Assembly: GCF_964355755.1 (NCBI RefSeq)
Contig: NC_092674.1
Coordinates: 16,125,001-16,189,000, forward strand
Length of the DNA stretch: 64,000 nucleotides
From: Antedon mediterranea
Taxonomy: Eukaryota; Echinodermata; Crinoidea; Comatulida; Antedonidae
Reading direction: 5' to 3'
Shown here: positions 1 to 10,384 of the stretch, one piece after another
How positions within the stretch are numbered: the stretch's first letter is position 1
How the letters are laid out: each line of letters opens with the position of its first letter
Translations under genes and position numbers: made by a program
The notes under the pieces: generated by a model
What the model was told of the DNA's origin: nothing
The model's database searches: none
Seen by the model: the letters and a program-made list of their open reading frames with translations, nothing else

Positions 1-367
1 CTATACGTGTTGGTTCTTCAATAATCTGTTTTAGATTAAAATTTTCACTTAATTCAATTAGCTTCTTTGTGTACAATGAGGATTGTCAGACATAACGTCA
101 CAGTTTAAATCTCTCATCATCATCTGTGGAGTTGTAATCAAACTCAATACGAAGGAAATGGCGCCGATAATTTTGTCCGAGCTGGTGAATCGGAGACTTT
201 TTATAATAATCGCACGTATAGAATACTATGTGTCTTAAACGGAGAGGTAGAAGGGGTGGAAGACACTGTCGCAGACCCATACGGCCAGTCATTTCTCGAC
301 GGGTCTATCGGAGAAACAATGTACGTGGTACGAATCGAACCCTTGTCAATATTCCCCTCATTGATAC
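1..367. other. Unassigned stretch upstream of the LINE
   Basis: No convincing gene is seen. The short reading frames here are interrupted and have no recognisable domain. The stretch runs straight into LINE endonuclease coding sequence, so it may be the upstream part of that element (ORF1 or 5' UTR), but nothing in it proves this. Confidence 0.3.
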
Positions 368-1627
368 TTGAATAAGTTAAACGAATCAACACAACATAAT
401 CCTAAGCCTATTCCAACACGCATTTCGTTACCAATTCGTAGGCCCACCCCATGTACTAATTCGAAAGCAACGAACTTAACTAACATACAATTGACTGCAA
501 TGTCTGTGTGTAATAAAACAATAACAGTGTTCGATTATATTCTAGAATTTAATGTGGATATACTCCTAATTACGGAGACATGGATTAAAAATGGCGACTC
601 AGTAACCACCAAGGAATGTACACCTGATGGATATACATTCTTGAATGTCCCGCGCAAATCAGATCAAGATGAAGGTGGATTATTAATTATCTATAAGTCG
701 TACCTGAAATTTGTAAGTTCACCACTTAAATCCGATTTTACTACATTTGAACATGCGTGCTTAACCGACACATTGAAGACGTATCAGTTAGTCGCAGTAT
801 ACAGGCCCCCTCCATCGCAAAGGAATGGACTCAAAACCTGCACATTTATCAGAAGATTTTCTGCATGAAGTTTCGTGCCTGTCCGGAAATCCCATCATTA
901 TTGGAGATATAAATGTTCATGTGGACACTCCAGATAAATGGGATACTTAGATATCTTAACCTGATCCATGACCACAACTTTATCCAACTAGTAGATGGTC
1001 CAACACAGCAATCTGGTCACACTCTAGATCATGTTATCGTGCGAAAGGATGACGGAGCTGTTTTAAATTGTGTAATATCACCTAACACTTATGGATCAGA
1101 TCACAATATGATATCGTTTCGTCTACAAGCAGGTAACCCAGAAAAATCTTAATTAACTGTAACATCGCGTTGCTTTAAATGGGTAAACATAGAGTCGCTT
1201 AAAAAGGACCTCGAAGCAGAACTTTACCCTATACTCACAACTAATGACCCCAGCACACAAGTCAAACTTTATAATAAAGGAATTCGCTGTGTATTAGACA
1301 AGCATTAAAGGATTATTATGGATCAGATCACAATATGATATCGTTTCGTCTACAAGCAGGTAACCCAGAAAAATCTTAATTAACTGTAACATCGCGTTGC
1401 TTTAAATGGGTAAACATAGAGTCGCTTAAAAAGGACCTCGAAGCAGAACTTTACCCTATACTCACAACTAATGACCCCAGCACACAAGTCAAACTTTATA
1501 ATAAAGGAATTCGCTGTGTATTAGACAAGCATTAAAGGATTATCATAAAAAAAGTTTCACAAAACCCATTGTGGTTTACCGACGATGTTAAACGCGCCAG
1601 AATTGACCGTAGGAAAGCTGAGCGTAA
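368..1627 (+). pseudogene. LINE (CR1/L2-like) endonuclease half, broken
   Basis: This is the apurinic-like endonuclease part of a non-LTR retrotransposon ORF2. Visible motifs are DILLITETWI near 550-585, GDINVHVD near 905-925 in another frame, TLDHVIV near 1021-1040 and SDHNMI near 1095-1112, in the order of an exonuclease/endonuclease/phosphatase domain. The frame shifts at about 830-910, and a 227 bp tandem duplication follows. The last codons (WFTDDVKRARIDRRKAER) are the usual linker before the reverse transcriptase. They stop at the Harbinger insertion and resume in frame after 5637. The copy is dead. The clade call is from motif style only. Confidence 0.8.
1090..1543 (+). repeat. 227 bp tandem duplication inside the LINE
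   Basis: Positions 1090-1316 and 1317-1543 are two direct copies that look essentially identical. Both run from TATGGATCAGATCACAATAT to AAGCATTAAAGGATTAT. The near identity suggests a recent duplication. It lies in already decayed LINE sequence and duplicates the end of the endonuclease domain. Confidence 0.9.
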
Positions 1628-1676
1628 AGCCTATTTTACACTAGACGAATTTATTCGCGCGACGCGAATTATTTCG
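1628..1676 (+). repeat. Harbinger left terminal inverted repeat
   Basis: It begins AGCCTATTTTACACTAGACG and runs into CG-rich sequence with TTCGCGCGACGCG. Against the reverse complement of 5209-5257 I see one difference in 49 bases (A versus G at repeat position 18). Confidence 0.92.
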
Positions 1677-1783
1677 CCGCGAAAAAGTTCGCGCGATTGT
1701 ATATTTTATTTTACACTAGCAATTCGTGATTCGATTCGCTCGGTAGTTTTCGCGCCATTAGCGGTGATTAGCGCGAAATTAAA

Positions 1784-3115
1784 ATGGCTGCAGTGAATGT
1801 TAGACAACTTTTACTTATAAAATCACGATTATTAACTATGTTAATACTAAGGAGGAGACAACAGACACGGATGCAGCGATTTAGAAGAAGACGACGGTTT
1901 TGGGTAAGGAAGATATATGAAGAACGTGAGCAAAAGGGAGAATTCCATCTTCTCGTTCAGGAACTGAAACTGCACGATGCAGAATACTTCTTTCGGTGTT
2001 TTAGAAGGTCTCCAGAATTGTATGAACACCTCTTGAGTTTAGTAGGTCCACATATTCAGAAATCTACGACTAAAATGAGACAGCCCATCGGCCCAAGTGA
2101 ACGATTTACAGTTTGTCTGAGATACTTAGTGACTGGAGATGCACAAGTAACAATAGGTGCAAGTTACCGCATGAGCCCAGCAACAGTAGGAATTATAATA
2201 AATGAAACGTGTAATGTTCTCTGGACGGTCCTAAACCAGGAAGGTTATATAAAACACCCATCGTCAGAGGATGAATGGAAATGCATTGCCAAAGATTTTT
2301 CTGATCACTGGAATTTCCCAAACTGTCTGGGTGCCATAGATGGGAAACATGTTGTCTTGCAAGCACCAGCAAATTCTGGATCAGCCTATTTTAATTATAA
2401 GAAAACATTTAGCATCGTACTCATGGCAGTCTGTGATTCAAATTATCAATTTACTTTGGTAGATATTGGGGATAGCGGTCGGCAAAGCGATGGAAGTGTG
2501 TATAATAATAGTCATTTGGGGTATGCAATTGAAAATAATTTGTTACACATCCCAGGACCACGACGGCTCCCAAATTCAGACAAACGTCTTCCATTTGTAT
2601 TTATTGGAGACGATGCATTTGGATTGAAACCCCATATGATGAAACCATTTCCGTCACAGAATTTGTCTATGGATAAACGCGTCTTTAATTATCGGTTGTC
2701 TAGAGCAAGAAGGGTGATCGAGAACACTTTTGGAATAGCTGCAAGTAGATTCAGAATATTACGAAGGCCCATTATTGCCAGTGTACAAAAAGTAATCCTA
2801 ATCACAAAAGCCATTGTTGTACTTCATAACTTTTTGATGAAAACAAATGCAATTAATAATAACAATTATTGTCCACCAAACTTTGTTGACCGTGACGGAC
2901 CATCCGGATTTAGAGGAGGGGATTGGAGAAAAGACAACGATGCTATTGGGGGATTGCAACCTATGCAGCGACTTGGTTCTAACAATTATTCAAACAATGC
3001 TGCTACAGTCCGACAAGACTATATGCATTATTTCAATAATGAAGGGCAAGTAGAATGGCAATGGCAACTGGTGAATCGTACTGTAACTTCACGCGATGTG
3101 TCTTTAGATGAATGA
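1784..3115 (+). CDS. PIF/Harbinger transposase (HARBI1-like, DDE_Tnp_4)
   Basis: A 443-residue single-exon protein that should catalyse excision and integration of the element. The N-terminus (residues 25-45) is very arginine-rich, followed by the helical region common to HARBI1-type proteins. The catalytic triad is visible: D186 in GAIDGKHV, D276 in FIGDDAFGL and E313 in RRVIENTFG. The supporting motif SGRQSDGSVY is at 231-240. Length and order match the family. The start chosen is the ATG just after the left repeat, in the context AAAATGG. The partner gene lies on the opposite strand, with its 3' end about 530 bp away. No lesion is seen. Confidence 0.93.
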   Translation: MAAVNVRQLLLIKSRLLTMLILRRRQQTRMQRFRRRRRFWVRKIYEEREQKGEFHLLVQELKLHDAEYFFRCFRRSPELYEHLLSLVGPHIQKSTTKMRQPIGPSERFTVCLRYLVTGDAQVTIGASYRMSPATVGIIINETCNVLWTVLNQEGYIKHPSSEDEWKCIAKDFSDHWNFPNCLGAIDGKHVVLQAPANSGSAYFNYKKTFSIVLMAVCDSNYQFTLVDIGDSGRQSDGSVYNNSHLGYAIENNLLHIPGPRRLPNSDKRLPFVFIGDDAFGLKPHMMKPFPSQNLSMDKRVFNYRLSRARRVIENTFGIAASRFRILRRPIIASVQKVILITKAIVVLHNFLMKTNAINNNNYCPPNFVDRDGPSGFRGGDWRKDNDAIGGLQPMQRLGSNNYSNNAATVRQDYMHYFNNEGQVEWQWQLVNRTVTSRDVSLDE

Positions 3116-3648
3116 ACTACTGGAGAGTGATTTATCAACGTTGACAACTATTTTATTTTAACATGATACAATACAATACAAAACTAAACTCAATTGTGAC
3201 TACACTGGCATCAGTGAATGTTCATCACATTTACATTTAAGTATAGGAAAAATGGTTGCAGTACTCAAACTTTAACTAATTTTAAGAGTAAAATAAAAAC
3301 ATGAATGCTATAGCCTATAAAAGAGTAATTACATGCACAAATGTAACACTAAACTAACTAATTTCTATTGATTTACCATTTTGTATGTAATGTACAAGCT
3401 TCACAATTATTTGAAATAAAATGCATTGTATTCGAGGTTGTACCGATATGTTATTATTGTATATTGTATTTCAGGATCTTGTCTCGAGCAAGGGACAAGA
3501 CATCTGTTAACGATTGTGCAACAGGGTTTGATTAACCCAGTCCAACAGACATCAGTGAATTTTACTGAGGCCAAACCAAAACATTTGTTGCCAAATATAG
3601 ACATAATATGAAAGTTAATTAATGACATTCTATCTATAGGCCTACATG
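3116..3648. other. Harbinger internal spacer between convergent genes
   Basis: AT-rich sequence between the stop codons of the transposase and the MADF-like gene, presumably carrying both 3' UTRs. ORFs of 60-70 codons overlap each other on both strands around 3407-3628 and look like chance frames. Confidence 0.6.
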
Positions 3649-4966
3649 TTATTCAAAGTCAAATTCTAAGTCAAATAACAACTGGCTGACTTTGATCATC
3701 GCAAGTCTTCTTTTTCTTAACGGCAGTGACGAGATGATCGGAATGAGGCTTCTACAATACAAAGACACCTCGTTATCATTGTCTGGTTTTGTGGTCAGCG
3801 ACATTATCGCTTCATTTGTTGTTTCCAGGTTTTGTAGTAGAATTGTATTTAGTGGATCCGATGATTGACGCCCCTTTGACCCGTGTCTGTTTTTAGGAGG
3901 GGGTGCTGGTGTTTCAGTAATTTTTCGTTTGGCACAAACAATCGGATTGTTAATACTAGTATCACTGGACGTTGATGCAACATCTTCAATGATCCCTGGT
4001 TCTGGTTGAAGGTTGCTTTCGGTGGGTTTGTTAGCTGTGCGGTCATGTAAAAACCTCATTTGCTCGAAATACTTGCACTTTGGCAACACCGATGCGCCAG
4101 CACCAGATCTCGTCAGTTTGGTTCGCTTGTCTAGGCATTTCTTCAAACTGTCTTTGAGGTTCTTCATTTGTTTCTGCAAGAACTCAACTGAAAACAATTA
4201 AAAATGTATTTATTTACATTTTATTTGTTTAATACTTGAATGATCAAAATGGTTACTTATATAACTTATAGCAGTAAGCTGTCATTTATATTATACCATT
4301 ACCAGCTAAATATTAGTATTTATTATTATAATTCATATTATGGTTTATTTTACTGTTTACAATTTATTACATTTCTGGTCTGGATTATATTTTTTGCATA
4401 TATATTTTGCAATAAATATTGAAGAAATTTCACACAAAAAACATAATTAAAATGAGTTCTAGGAGGGATAGAATAGCAAATGTTTACTCTGTACACCTCG
4501 ACCGAGGGCCCTTTTGGCGGCCCCCTGGCCCCCCAGCCAACAATGGTGCTCGCTGCGCTTGCAACCTGACCACGCTACGGCCCTGATGATTAACCATCGT
4601 TTTCATATTAATCACAGACTGATATTTTTATTTACGAAACTAAAATTATAGAACAGTAGTATACCTAGGCCTAGGCTAGGCCTAGGCCTAGGCCTAGTAC
4701 TACTTACCGTCTTTGTTAAAGACTTGCCCTATTTTCACCCAGGCAGTTTGTTTCATCGGCCTGTTCTTATAGCCCTCACAGTGAGTGTCCCAGAGACATC
4801 TATATTTTCTGACCACTTCCAAGAACAGTTCCTTGTCAAATTCTAGTGCAAAATTTGGCTCTTCGATGTTTTCCTCGATATCAGTAGCATCAATTGTACT
4901 ACTATAAATTGAACTAGTAGTACTAGTATCACCGAACCATGACATATTATTATTATTTTCATCCAT
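3649..4966 (-). CDS. Harbinger second protein, MADF/Myb-SANT-like, two exons
   Basis: Two coding exons on the minus strand: 4966-4708 and 4187-3649. The donor is G|GTAAGT and the acceptor TTTTCAG|TT, joining in phase 1 to give about 265 residues. Exon 1 (86 codons) has an acidic start and then LFLEVVRKYRCLWD and AWVKIGQVF, the first helices of a MADF-type trihelix. Exon 2 continues it (EFLQKQMKNLKDSLKKCLDK). After a Ser/Pro-rich linker comes a hydrophobic C-terminus ending in acidic residues, possibly a BESS-like tail. In this superfamily such proteins bind subterminal DNA and help the transposase enter the nucleus. The reading frame is intact across the splice. Confidence 0.85.
4188..4707 (-). 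other. Intron of the Harbinger MADF-like gene
   Basis: A 520 bp intron with GT-AG ends. It contains a short TAGGCCTA-type run (about 4665-4697) and a GC-richer stretch at about 4495-4585. No further exon is evident. Confidence 0.75.
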
Positions 4967-4974
4967 TTTTTTCT

Positions 4975-4992
4975 CGGGGGGGGGGGGGGGGG
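4975..4992 (+). repeat. Poly(G) tract
   Basis: A run of about 17-18 G residues just upstream (minus-strand sense) of the MADF-like start codon. Such a run is prone to length change and sequencing error. It could sit in the 5' UTR. Confidence 0.9.
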
Positions 4993-5208
4993 ATGAGGAA
5001 TAAAAGGTCAGGTCTGGTCAGGTTACAAGTATGACGTCGAAATCTCTATCGATTTGATTGGCTTGCGCTTTATTTCGCTGCGACGATCAACGAAAAAGTT
5101 AAAACTGGTCGAACTCACTTTTTCGTCGCGGCGAAAAATTGCGAGCTGCTAGAGCGATGCAGCGAAGGTGACGTTTCAAGGAAAAAACAAACAGCGCATG
5201 CGTATCCT

Positions 5209-5257
5209 CGAAATAATTCGCGTCGCGCGAATAAATTCGCCTAGTGTAAAATAGGCT
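5209..5257 (-). repeat. Harbinger right terminal inverted repeat
   Basis: The reverse complement of the left end, finishing GTGTAAAATAGGCT, with the TAA target copy at 5258-5260. The CG-rich inner part matches the left end. Beyond 49 bases similarity drops. Confidence 0.92.
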
Positions 5258-5260
5258 TAA

Positions 5261-5637
5261 AGCCTATTTTCCACTAGGCGAATTTGTTCGCGCGAATCGA
5301 AAGCGTCATGCTCTGCGCATGCGTATTCGAGTTTCTGTCTGTCATACTCCCTTCTGCGACGAATTCTAGTTCCTTGATTTTTCGCTTCAGCGAAATTTAC
5401 TAGTTCGAATTGTTTCTACTTTTTGCGAAGCGAAATATTGCGCAACCAATCAGAGCTCAGGAAATGAGTTATGACGCTTTCATGAGCAGTCATGCGAATC
5501 GAAATGCTCAGCAACCACGCGAGGAACATGAACGTCGCAGCTTTTCGCTCATGTAGTGGAAAGAGAGTAGGCGATTTTTTTCTCTTCGAAACGTTTGATT
5601 CGCGCGAACAAATTCGCCTAGTGGAAAATCGGCTTAA
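5261..5637. mobile_element. Harbinger-type MITE directly abutting the full element
   Basis: The element is 5261-5634 (374 bp). Its terminal repeats start AGCCTATTTTCCACTAGGCG on the left and, as reverse complement, AGCCGATTTTCCACTAGGCG on the right, and stay similar for roughly 37 bases. TAA flanks both sides (5258-5260, shared with the big element, and 5635-5637). The termini are clearly related to the 3.63 kb element but not identical (CCACTAG versus ACACTAG, TTGTTCG versus TTATTCG). It has no transposase and is probably mobilised in trans. Confidence 0.9.
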
Positions 5638-6520
5638 GTGGCGGAAATCGAAGCAGCTAGCGGATAAAGTTATCTTCGACGAAAAGCAAATGTTTGTCAT
5701 CGAACTAATAAAGAAGGGGAAAACATTGTTGTATACGTCCACATTTGAAAATTGCGACGTTAAAACCATGTATCGGACTTTATATGGACTTTTAGGCAAA
5801 CCATCTCACACTTTACCCACGTTGAATATTTCTAACCATACTCTTTGTAACGAATTTGCCAAGTTTTTTAGTAGTAAGATTTTTAAGATCAGGGCACGCA
5901 TTGATGATCTATCCATGGATAATTTAGATGTTGTTCCTATCCTTAATATTAATAGATTTAATGATGATGACAATAATTGTTCCCCACTCGAAAGTCTTTC
6001 TCCAATTAATGAGGAGGATATCCGCTGTATTATTAGCAAAATACCTTCCAAGTCCAGTCCTCTTGATACCCTCCCTACGTGGCTGATGAAAGAATGTGTT
6101 GATCCACTGGTTCCTTTAATTACCCATATTGCTAACTGCTCTTATGTGTCGGGGGAGTTTCCCTCTGATCTAAGAATGGCAGCAATCAATCCTATAATTA
6201 AGAAACCATCTCTCGACAGTAACCAACTTAGTAACTATAGACCCGTATTGAATTTGCCAACGTTGAGTAAGATCATTGAACGTTCAATTGTTAAGCTATT
6301 TAATGATCATCTGCAGAAGAATAATTTAAATGAACCCCTCCAATCGGCGTACAAATTAGCACATAGTACCGAAACGTCTCTATTAAAAGTTAAGACTGAT
6401 ATTGTCAATGAATTTGATAAATCTCGCGTGCTATAGTTTTACAGATAGCACCTATGGACAGTAGCAGAATCGGGTGTTTTATTAGACATGTCTTCAGCAT
6501 TCGACACTGTAGATCACGCT
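5638..6520 (+). pseudogene. LINE reverse transcriptase, N-terminal part (continuation)
   Basis: Coding resumes exactly after the MITE and in frame with the sequence left of the Harbinger element (codon AAG spans the TAA site). The frame is open to 6436. It shows the LINE pre-RT and RT region: EEDIRCIISKIPSKSSPLD, IINPIIKK-like NPIIKKPSLD, NYRPVLNLPTLSKIIE and LQSAYKLAHSTETSLLKV. A frame change at about 6436 leads to LDMSSAFDTVDHATLI (RT motif A) at about 6487-6530. There a foreign segment interrupts it. This is the same element as 368-1627. Confidence 0.85.
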
Positions 6521-6801
6521 ACCCTGATTAAGATAAGATAAGATAAATTTTATTGAACAAACGCTTTTGTATCAGCGGCACACGTTTGTAAGACGTTTGT
6601 GCGTTCATTTACAAGGCAATGTAAAAACAAACAGAAAAGTATCAACAAATAACATTTAAGTCTTAACTAAGAAGCGAATTATACAAGTAAAATGATGAAA
6701 TAGTAAAAACAAGGTAATCTTACAGATCGAACAATACTTAACCTATATGATGGAGTTGATAGATTGAAAAATGATTTAATATTAGGTTCAAATCATATGT
6801 A
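6521..6801 (-). mobile_element. Insertion into the LINE RT, probably a LINE/SINE 3' end in reverse
   Basis: The segment begins with repeated GATAA and the sequence TTTTATTGAACAAACGC, then TATCAGCGGCACACG. Read on the minus strand this is a 3' end with a simple-repeat tail. The same block appears as CGTGTGCCGCTGATCCAAAA near 19131 and in the 37 bp satellite unit after 19301. The exact right boundary and target duplication are unclear. Confidence 0.55.
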
Positions 6802-7225
6802 GTGAAACGGTATTGCAAAGTTACCATACTGGGATCAGAATCAGAATGTAGGCCTACTCCTCTGGATCATGGAGTGCCGCAGGGATCGACTTTAAGTCCA
6901 TCATTGTTCACTGCATATACTAAACCAATCTCTGACATAATGCAATCACATCGTGTATCATACCATATATACGCGGATGATACCCAGATGTATGTCCGTT
7001 TTGATCCCAGAAAACCATGTGATTTGAACGCAGCAGTAAGCAGGCTGAATAAATGTATTGACGATGTAAGGAAATGGATGTGTCTTCTTCAATTATAATG
7101 TTCAAAAAACTCTTGAAAACACATCTTTTCCCGAAATAATTATGTTCACCAGATGATCGGTCATTGTAAAGCGCTTTGATCCTTGTAAAGGCGCTATATA
7201 AATTGAAATGTTATGTTATGTTATC
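6802..7225 (+). pseudogene. LINE reverse transcriptase C-terminal part and 3' tail
   Basis: RT motif B (HGVPQGSTLSPSLF) and the catalytic YADDTQMY (about 6970-6993) are present, followed by LNKCIDDVRKWM. The rest of ORF2 is deleted. The text jumps to the element's end at 7085-7140 (FKKLLKTHLFP in frame), followed by a 3' UTR (AAGCGCTTTGATCC, GGCGCTATATAA) and a short TTATG-repeat tail at about 7208-7222. It is the third piece of the LINE that starts at 368. Confidence 0.82.
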
Positions 7226-8369
7226 ATCATAACATCTTTGTTTTCCAGTTCAATCCTCTGAAATATATTTTGTAAATATTGAAAAAGAACAGCTGTAGTA
7301 TTTAGGGGTCTATACCACAATAGAACAATTAGATTTTTACATTTATCACGTACTATTTCAATAGATAGGAGTTCGAGTTCATTACACATTAGATCATTCC
7401 TAATTTTGTGGATGGTTTTTAGGTTTATAATAGAGATTGTACATACACTTTATGAACAATTAAAGACCAATTTTAAGTGTGTACGACCAGTAATTATATA
7501 ATACTATGAGGTCAGAGGTCAATATTTAAAAAATGACCTTTCCTGCAACACTTTTATTAGCAAATAGACTAAATGTAAGCAGGGTCCTAAATATGCCCCT
7601 GAATATCAGCTGGCCTGCGGGTTCAGCTGGAAGGGTTACCCTCTATAAATAAAGTTGAAATAAATAAAATAAAATAAAATGTATGTTGTAAACAAGCTGA
7701 GACCACATTTAGCGGTTGCCAAGATATACAATCATATTAATGTAATGATATAGATTTATAATTGAAAAATCAACCTTAGTTTTACAATCCAATTTACCCA
7801 GAAAGGTCCAGTGAAGGAATTATTCAGAAGTTTTAATGTCCATTAGGCATAATTAGTTCCCTAAAGAAACAGTTGATTTGACCTATGATCTCTCCCATCG
7901 TAAAACTATTAGTATTATATTATATTGACAGTTTTTAGCAGAGATTCGACAGGACCAATCCATTATCGGAGAACCTTATATATACAATTAATCAAACCCT
8001 CCAAAAAGTGCCTGGACAAACTTAGGACCAATGAGTAAGCCCAGAGATGATGTAATGACATATGCTAATGAACAGAAGCCAATATACCCACAAGTTTCAG
8101 AAGAGCCCAGACACACCTCACAGATACTTCTTCGAAGACACACCTTACCGACACTTCCTCAGAAGCACATCTACAGCCACGCCTCACTTACAGCATCATT
8201 TATACTTTGTTCCTGTTTCTTTATTACCGTATTGTGCTGTATTGTATTGTGTAATTTACCATATTACTGAATAAATAATATTTTAATCAACCAAGCGAGT
8301 ATAGTCTTTTATGCAGCAAAATCTCACACACATTATATTACATTAATTACAGTAGGCCATTTTTATCAA
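7226..8369. other. Non-coding stretch with a LINE 3' tail
   Basis: No supported gene. At about 7590-7680 the sequence GGGTTACCCTCTATAAATAA followed by repeated AAATA looks like the 3' tail of another CR1/L2-type LINE. Overlapping frames of 70-79 codons at 8031-8274 lack any recognisable feature. AATAAA-like signals at about 8268 may belong to an unidentified retroelement end. Confidence 0.45.
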
Positions 8370-9755
8370 ACATTTTGAATAAAAGAAAAACGCGTCTCGG
8401 ACCTCTCCTTTTCCTCATTTACATCAATGATATCCAACAAGCCTCAAGTTCTTTTTCTTATGTTCTTTTTGCCGACGATTCCAATATTTTCCTCTCCAAT
8501 CCCGACCTTAACCAATTAACTTCAACTTTTAATTCCGAAATTCACCACGTCTCAAACTGGTTCAAAACTAACAAACTCTCATTAAACATTGGTAAAACTA
8601 ACTTTATTCACTTCTCAAATAGTTAAAAATCTAATAAAAACCCCATCGAAATATTCATAGACGATGTTTTAATCAAACAAGTTGATCATACTCAATTCCT
8701 TGGAGTGACAATTGACAACAAACTGAACTGGAAGCGTCACATTAATACAATTTCCAACACAATCTCTCGATCTATAGGTATAATAAACAAACTCAAATTC
8801 ACTTCCCCACAAAACATTTTACTTTCCCTTTATAATACCCTTATCCTGCCACATCTTAATTATTGTAACATTGCTTGGGCTGTCACACATTCTAAACACC
8901 AAACACTTTGTCCATGGACTAGCACAGAAACAACAAGACTTGACAAACTTTTTAAACTACAAAAAAAGGCGATCCGCATCTGTACCCATTCCCAACACCT
9001 CACTCATTCCAAACACCTTTTCTACAAAGTAAAAACTCTTAACATCTTCGACATAAATAATTTACAGACTGCTTTGTTCATGCACAAATTTAGTAATCAG
9101 AAACTTCCTATCACATTTAATCGATTCTTTACAAAAAACAACGAAGTTCACAATTATAACACCCGCAACTCTAATAAATATATCCCAATCAATAACCATT
9201 CCACAGCAAGAAACTCAATTAAATCCACTGGCCCTATTTTATGGAATTCTTTTCACACCTCCCTAACTAACCGCTCTTTCGAATCCTTCAAGTTTAGCTA
9301 CAAATCATCGTTGGTATCAAAGTATTCAATCGATCTCCCCTAAGAATTCAGTCGTTATCCTCTAACCATGGAGGTATACTAACCCAGTTTTTTAACTCTT
9401 GTCCAGCGTCTTTGTCCCTTCTGTCCTCGTTCTGTCACGTGTTTTGTCCTGTGTCTTGTTGTGTGTATGTAGCTTAAATTGTTTATCATTTTGTCTTTAT
9501 TCTTGTTATTTATTTATTCATATTTTATTTTCATTTATTTATTTATTGACTACTTTGGAAACAATTATTATATATACTTTTTGAATTATTGTTTTTTTCT
9601 GGTGGAACTAGCCTTAAAGCCCTCTGGGCTTATTTATGTTTCTCCAGCATAAGTGCATTATAATTATAAAAAAAACACACTGTAATATTATTTCACAATG
9701 ATGTACCTTATGAAAATAAATTGAATTGAATTGAATTGAAAAATTGAATTGAAAA
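8370..9755 (+). pseudogene. LINE RT palm/thumb to 3' end, one nonsense codon
   Basis: The frame 8375-9343 is open apart from one in-frame TAA at 8624-8626. It starts inside the RT domain (LGPLLFLIYINDI), has the catalytic LFADDSNIFL, WFKTNKLSLNIGKTNF, FLGVTIDNKLNWKRHI and the C-terminal YNTLILPHLNYCNIAW and YNTRNSNKY motifs typical of CR1/Rex-like LINEs. It ends at 9343 and is followed by a 3' UTR (GCCTTAAAGCCCTCTGGGC near 9611) and a (GAATT)n tail at about 9720-9755. The 5' end is truncated, as is usual for LINE copies. Confidence 0.88.
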
Positions 9756-9910
9756 TGTTTTGTTGATGGATTTTTGTTGATTTTGGATATGTAATTAATA
9801 AAATTCCGCTTCCGAATTTTTCCGGGTAGGGCCCATATTTTTTTTTTAACTACTACCAGACTATCAACCACCAAGATTTCTATAATTATAATATAAACTA
9901 TGATCAGAGT

Positions 9911-10135
9911 GGAGTTGTGGCTTGGTGGTTATGATGCTTGGCTACCAACCTAAGGGTCCGGGTTCAAGTCCTGTCATATGTCAGGATTTTTTCTCATGAC
10001 AATTTGCAACTCTACTCTCATTGTAGAGCATCTTGTGTATATGTTTGTCGTGTGAACAGGGGAGTTATCTTTGAGAGAAGGACAGTGATGGAGTTCACTT
10101 GTGGTTATCCTTTACAATTTGCCTAAAATTGAATT
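9911..10135 (+). mobile_element. tRNA-derived SINE
   Basis: At 9918-9985 there is an A-box-like TGGCTTGGTGG and a B-box-like GGGTTCAAGTCC at RNA polymerase III spacing. The acceptor stem does not close, so this is a SINE head and not a working tRNA. A non-tRNA body follows to about 10135. No clear target duplication was found. Confidence 0.65.
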
Positions 10136-10384
10136 TTGTAAAAATCAGATCAAGCTCAAATGTCATTAGGGGCTGCGGTGGTATTTTTCTTTCACAACAG
10201 TGAATAGAAAGTCGGCCATTCTGAATAATTTAGTATAATTTTTAAAGTGGCCAGTCGTTCATAGATTTTGAGATCTAAATGTAGGGTCAATGGTCAAAAC
10301 ATGCATTTCTAGTCATTTTTACTTTTTTATATTATATATTAAAATGAATATAAAATATGGGCTTTAGACTATGCAATTGTTTCA
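10136..10384. other. Spacer between SINE and LINE tail
   Basis: AT-rich sequence with no recognisable element. Confidence 0.4.

Larger units (their letters stand above)
1625..5260. mobile_element. Complete PIF/Harbinger DNA transposon with TAA target duplication
   Basis: The element proper is 1628-5257 (3630 bp). Its ends form terminal inverted repeats of at least 49 bp starting AGCCTATTTTACACTAG, with a single mismatch seen (left 1628-1676, right 5209-5257). A TAA lies directly outside each end (1625-1627 and 5258-5260), the 3 bp target duplication expected of PIF/Harbinger. It carries the two genes expected of the superfamily: a plus-strand DDE transposase and a minus-strand MADF-like DNA-binding protein. 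Neither has a visible stop or frameshift, so this copy may be autonomous or recently active. It inserted into the ORF2 of a LINE. Confidence 0.93.

Noticed and set aside
8031-8274. Two overlapping 70-79 codon frames
   Set aside because: Overlap in different registers, without domain, splice or codon evidence.
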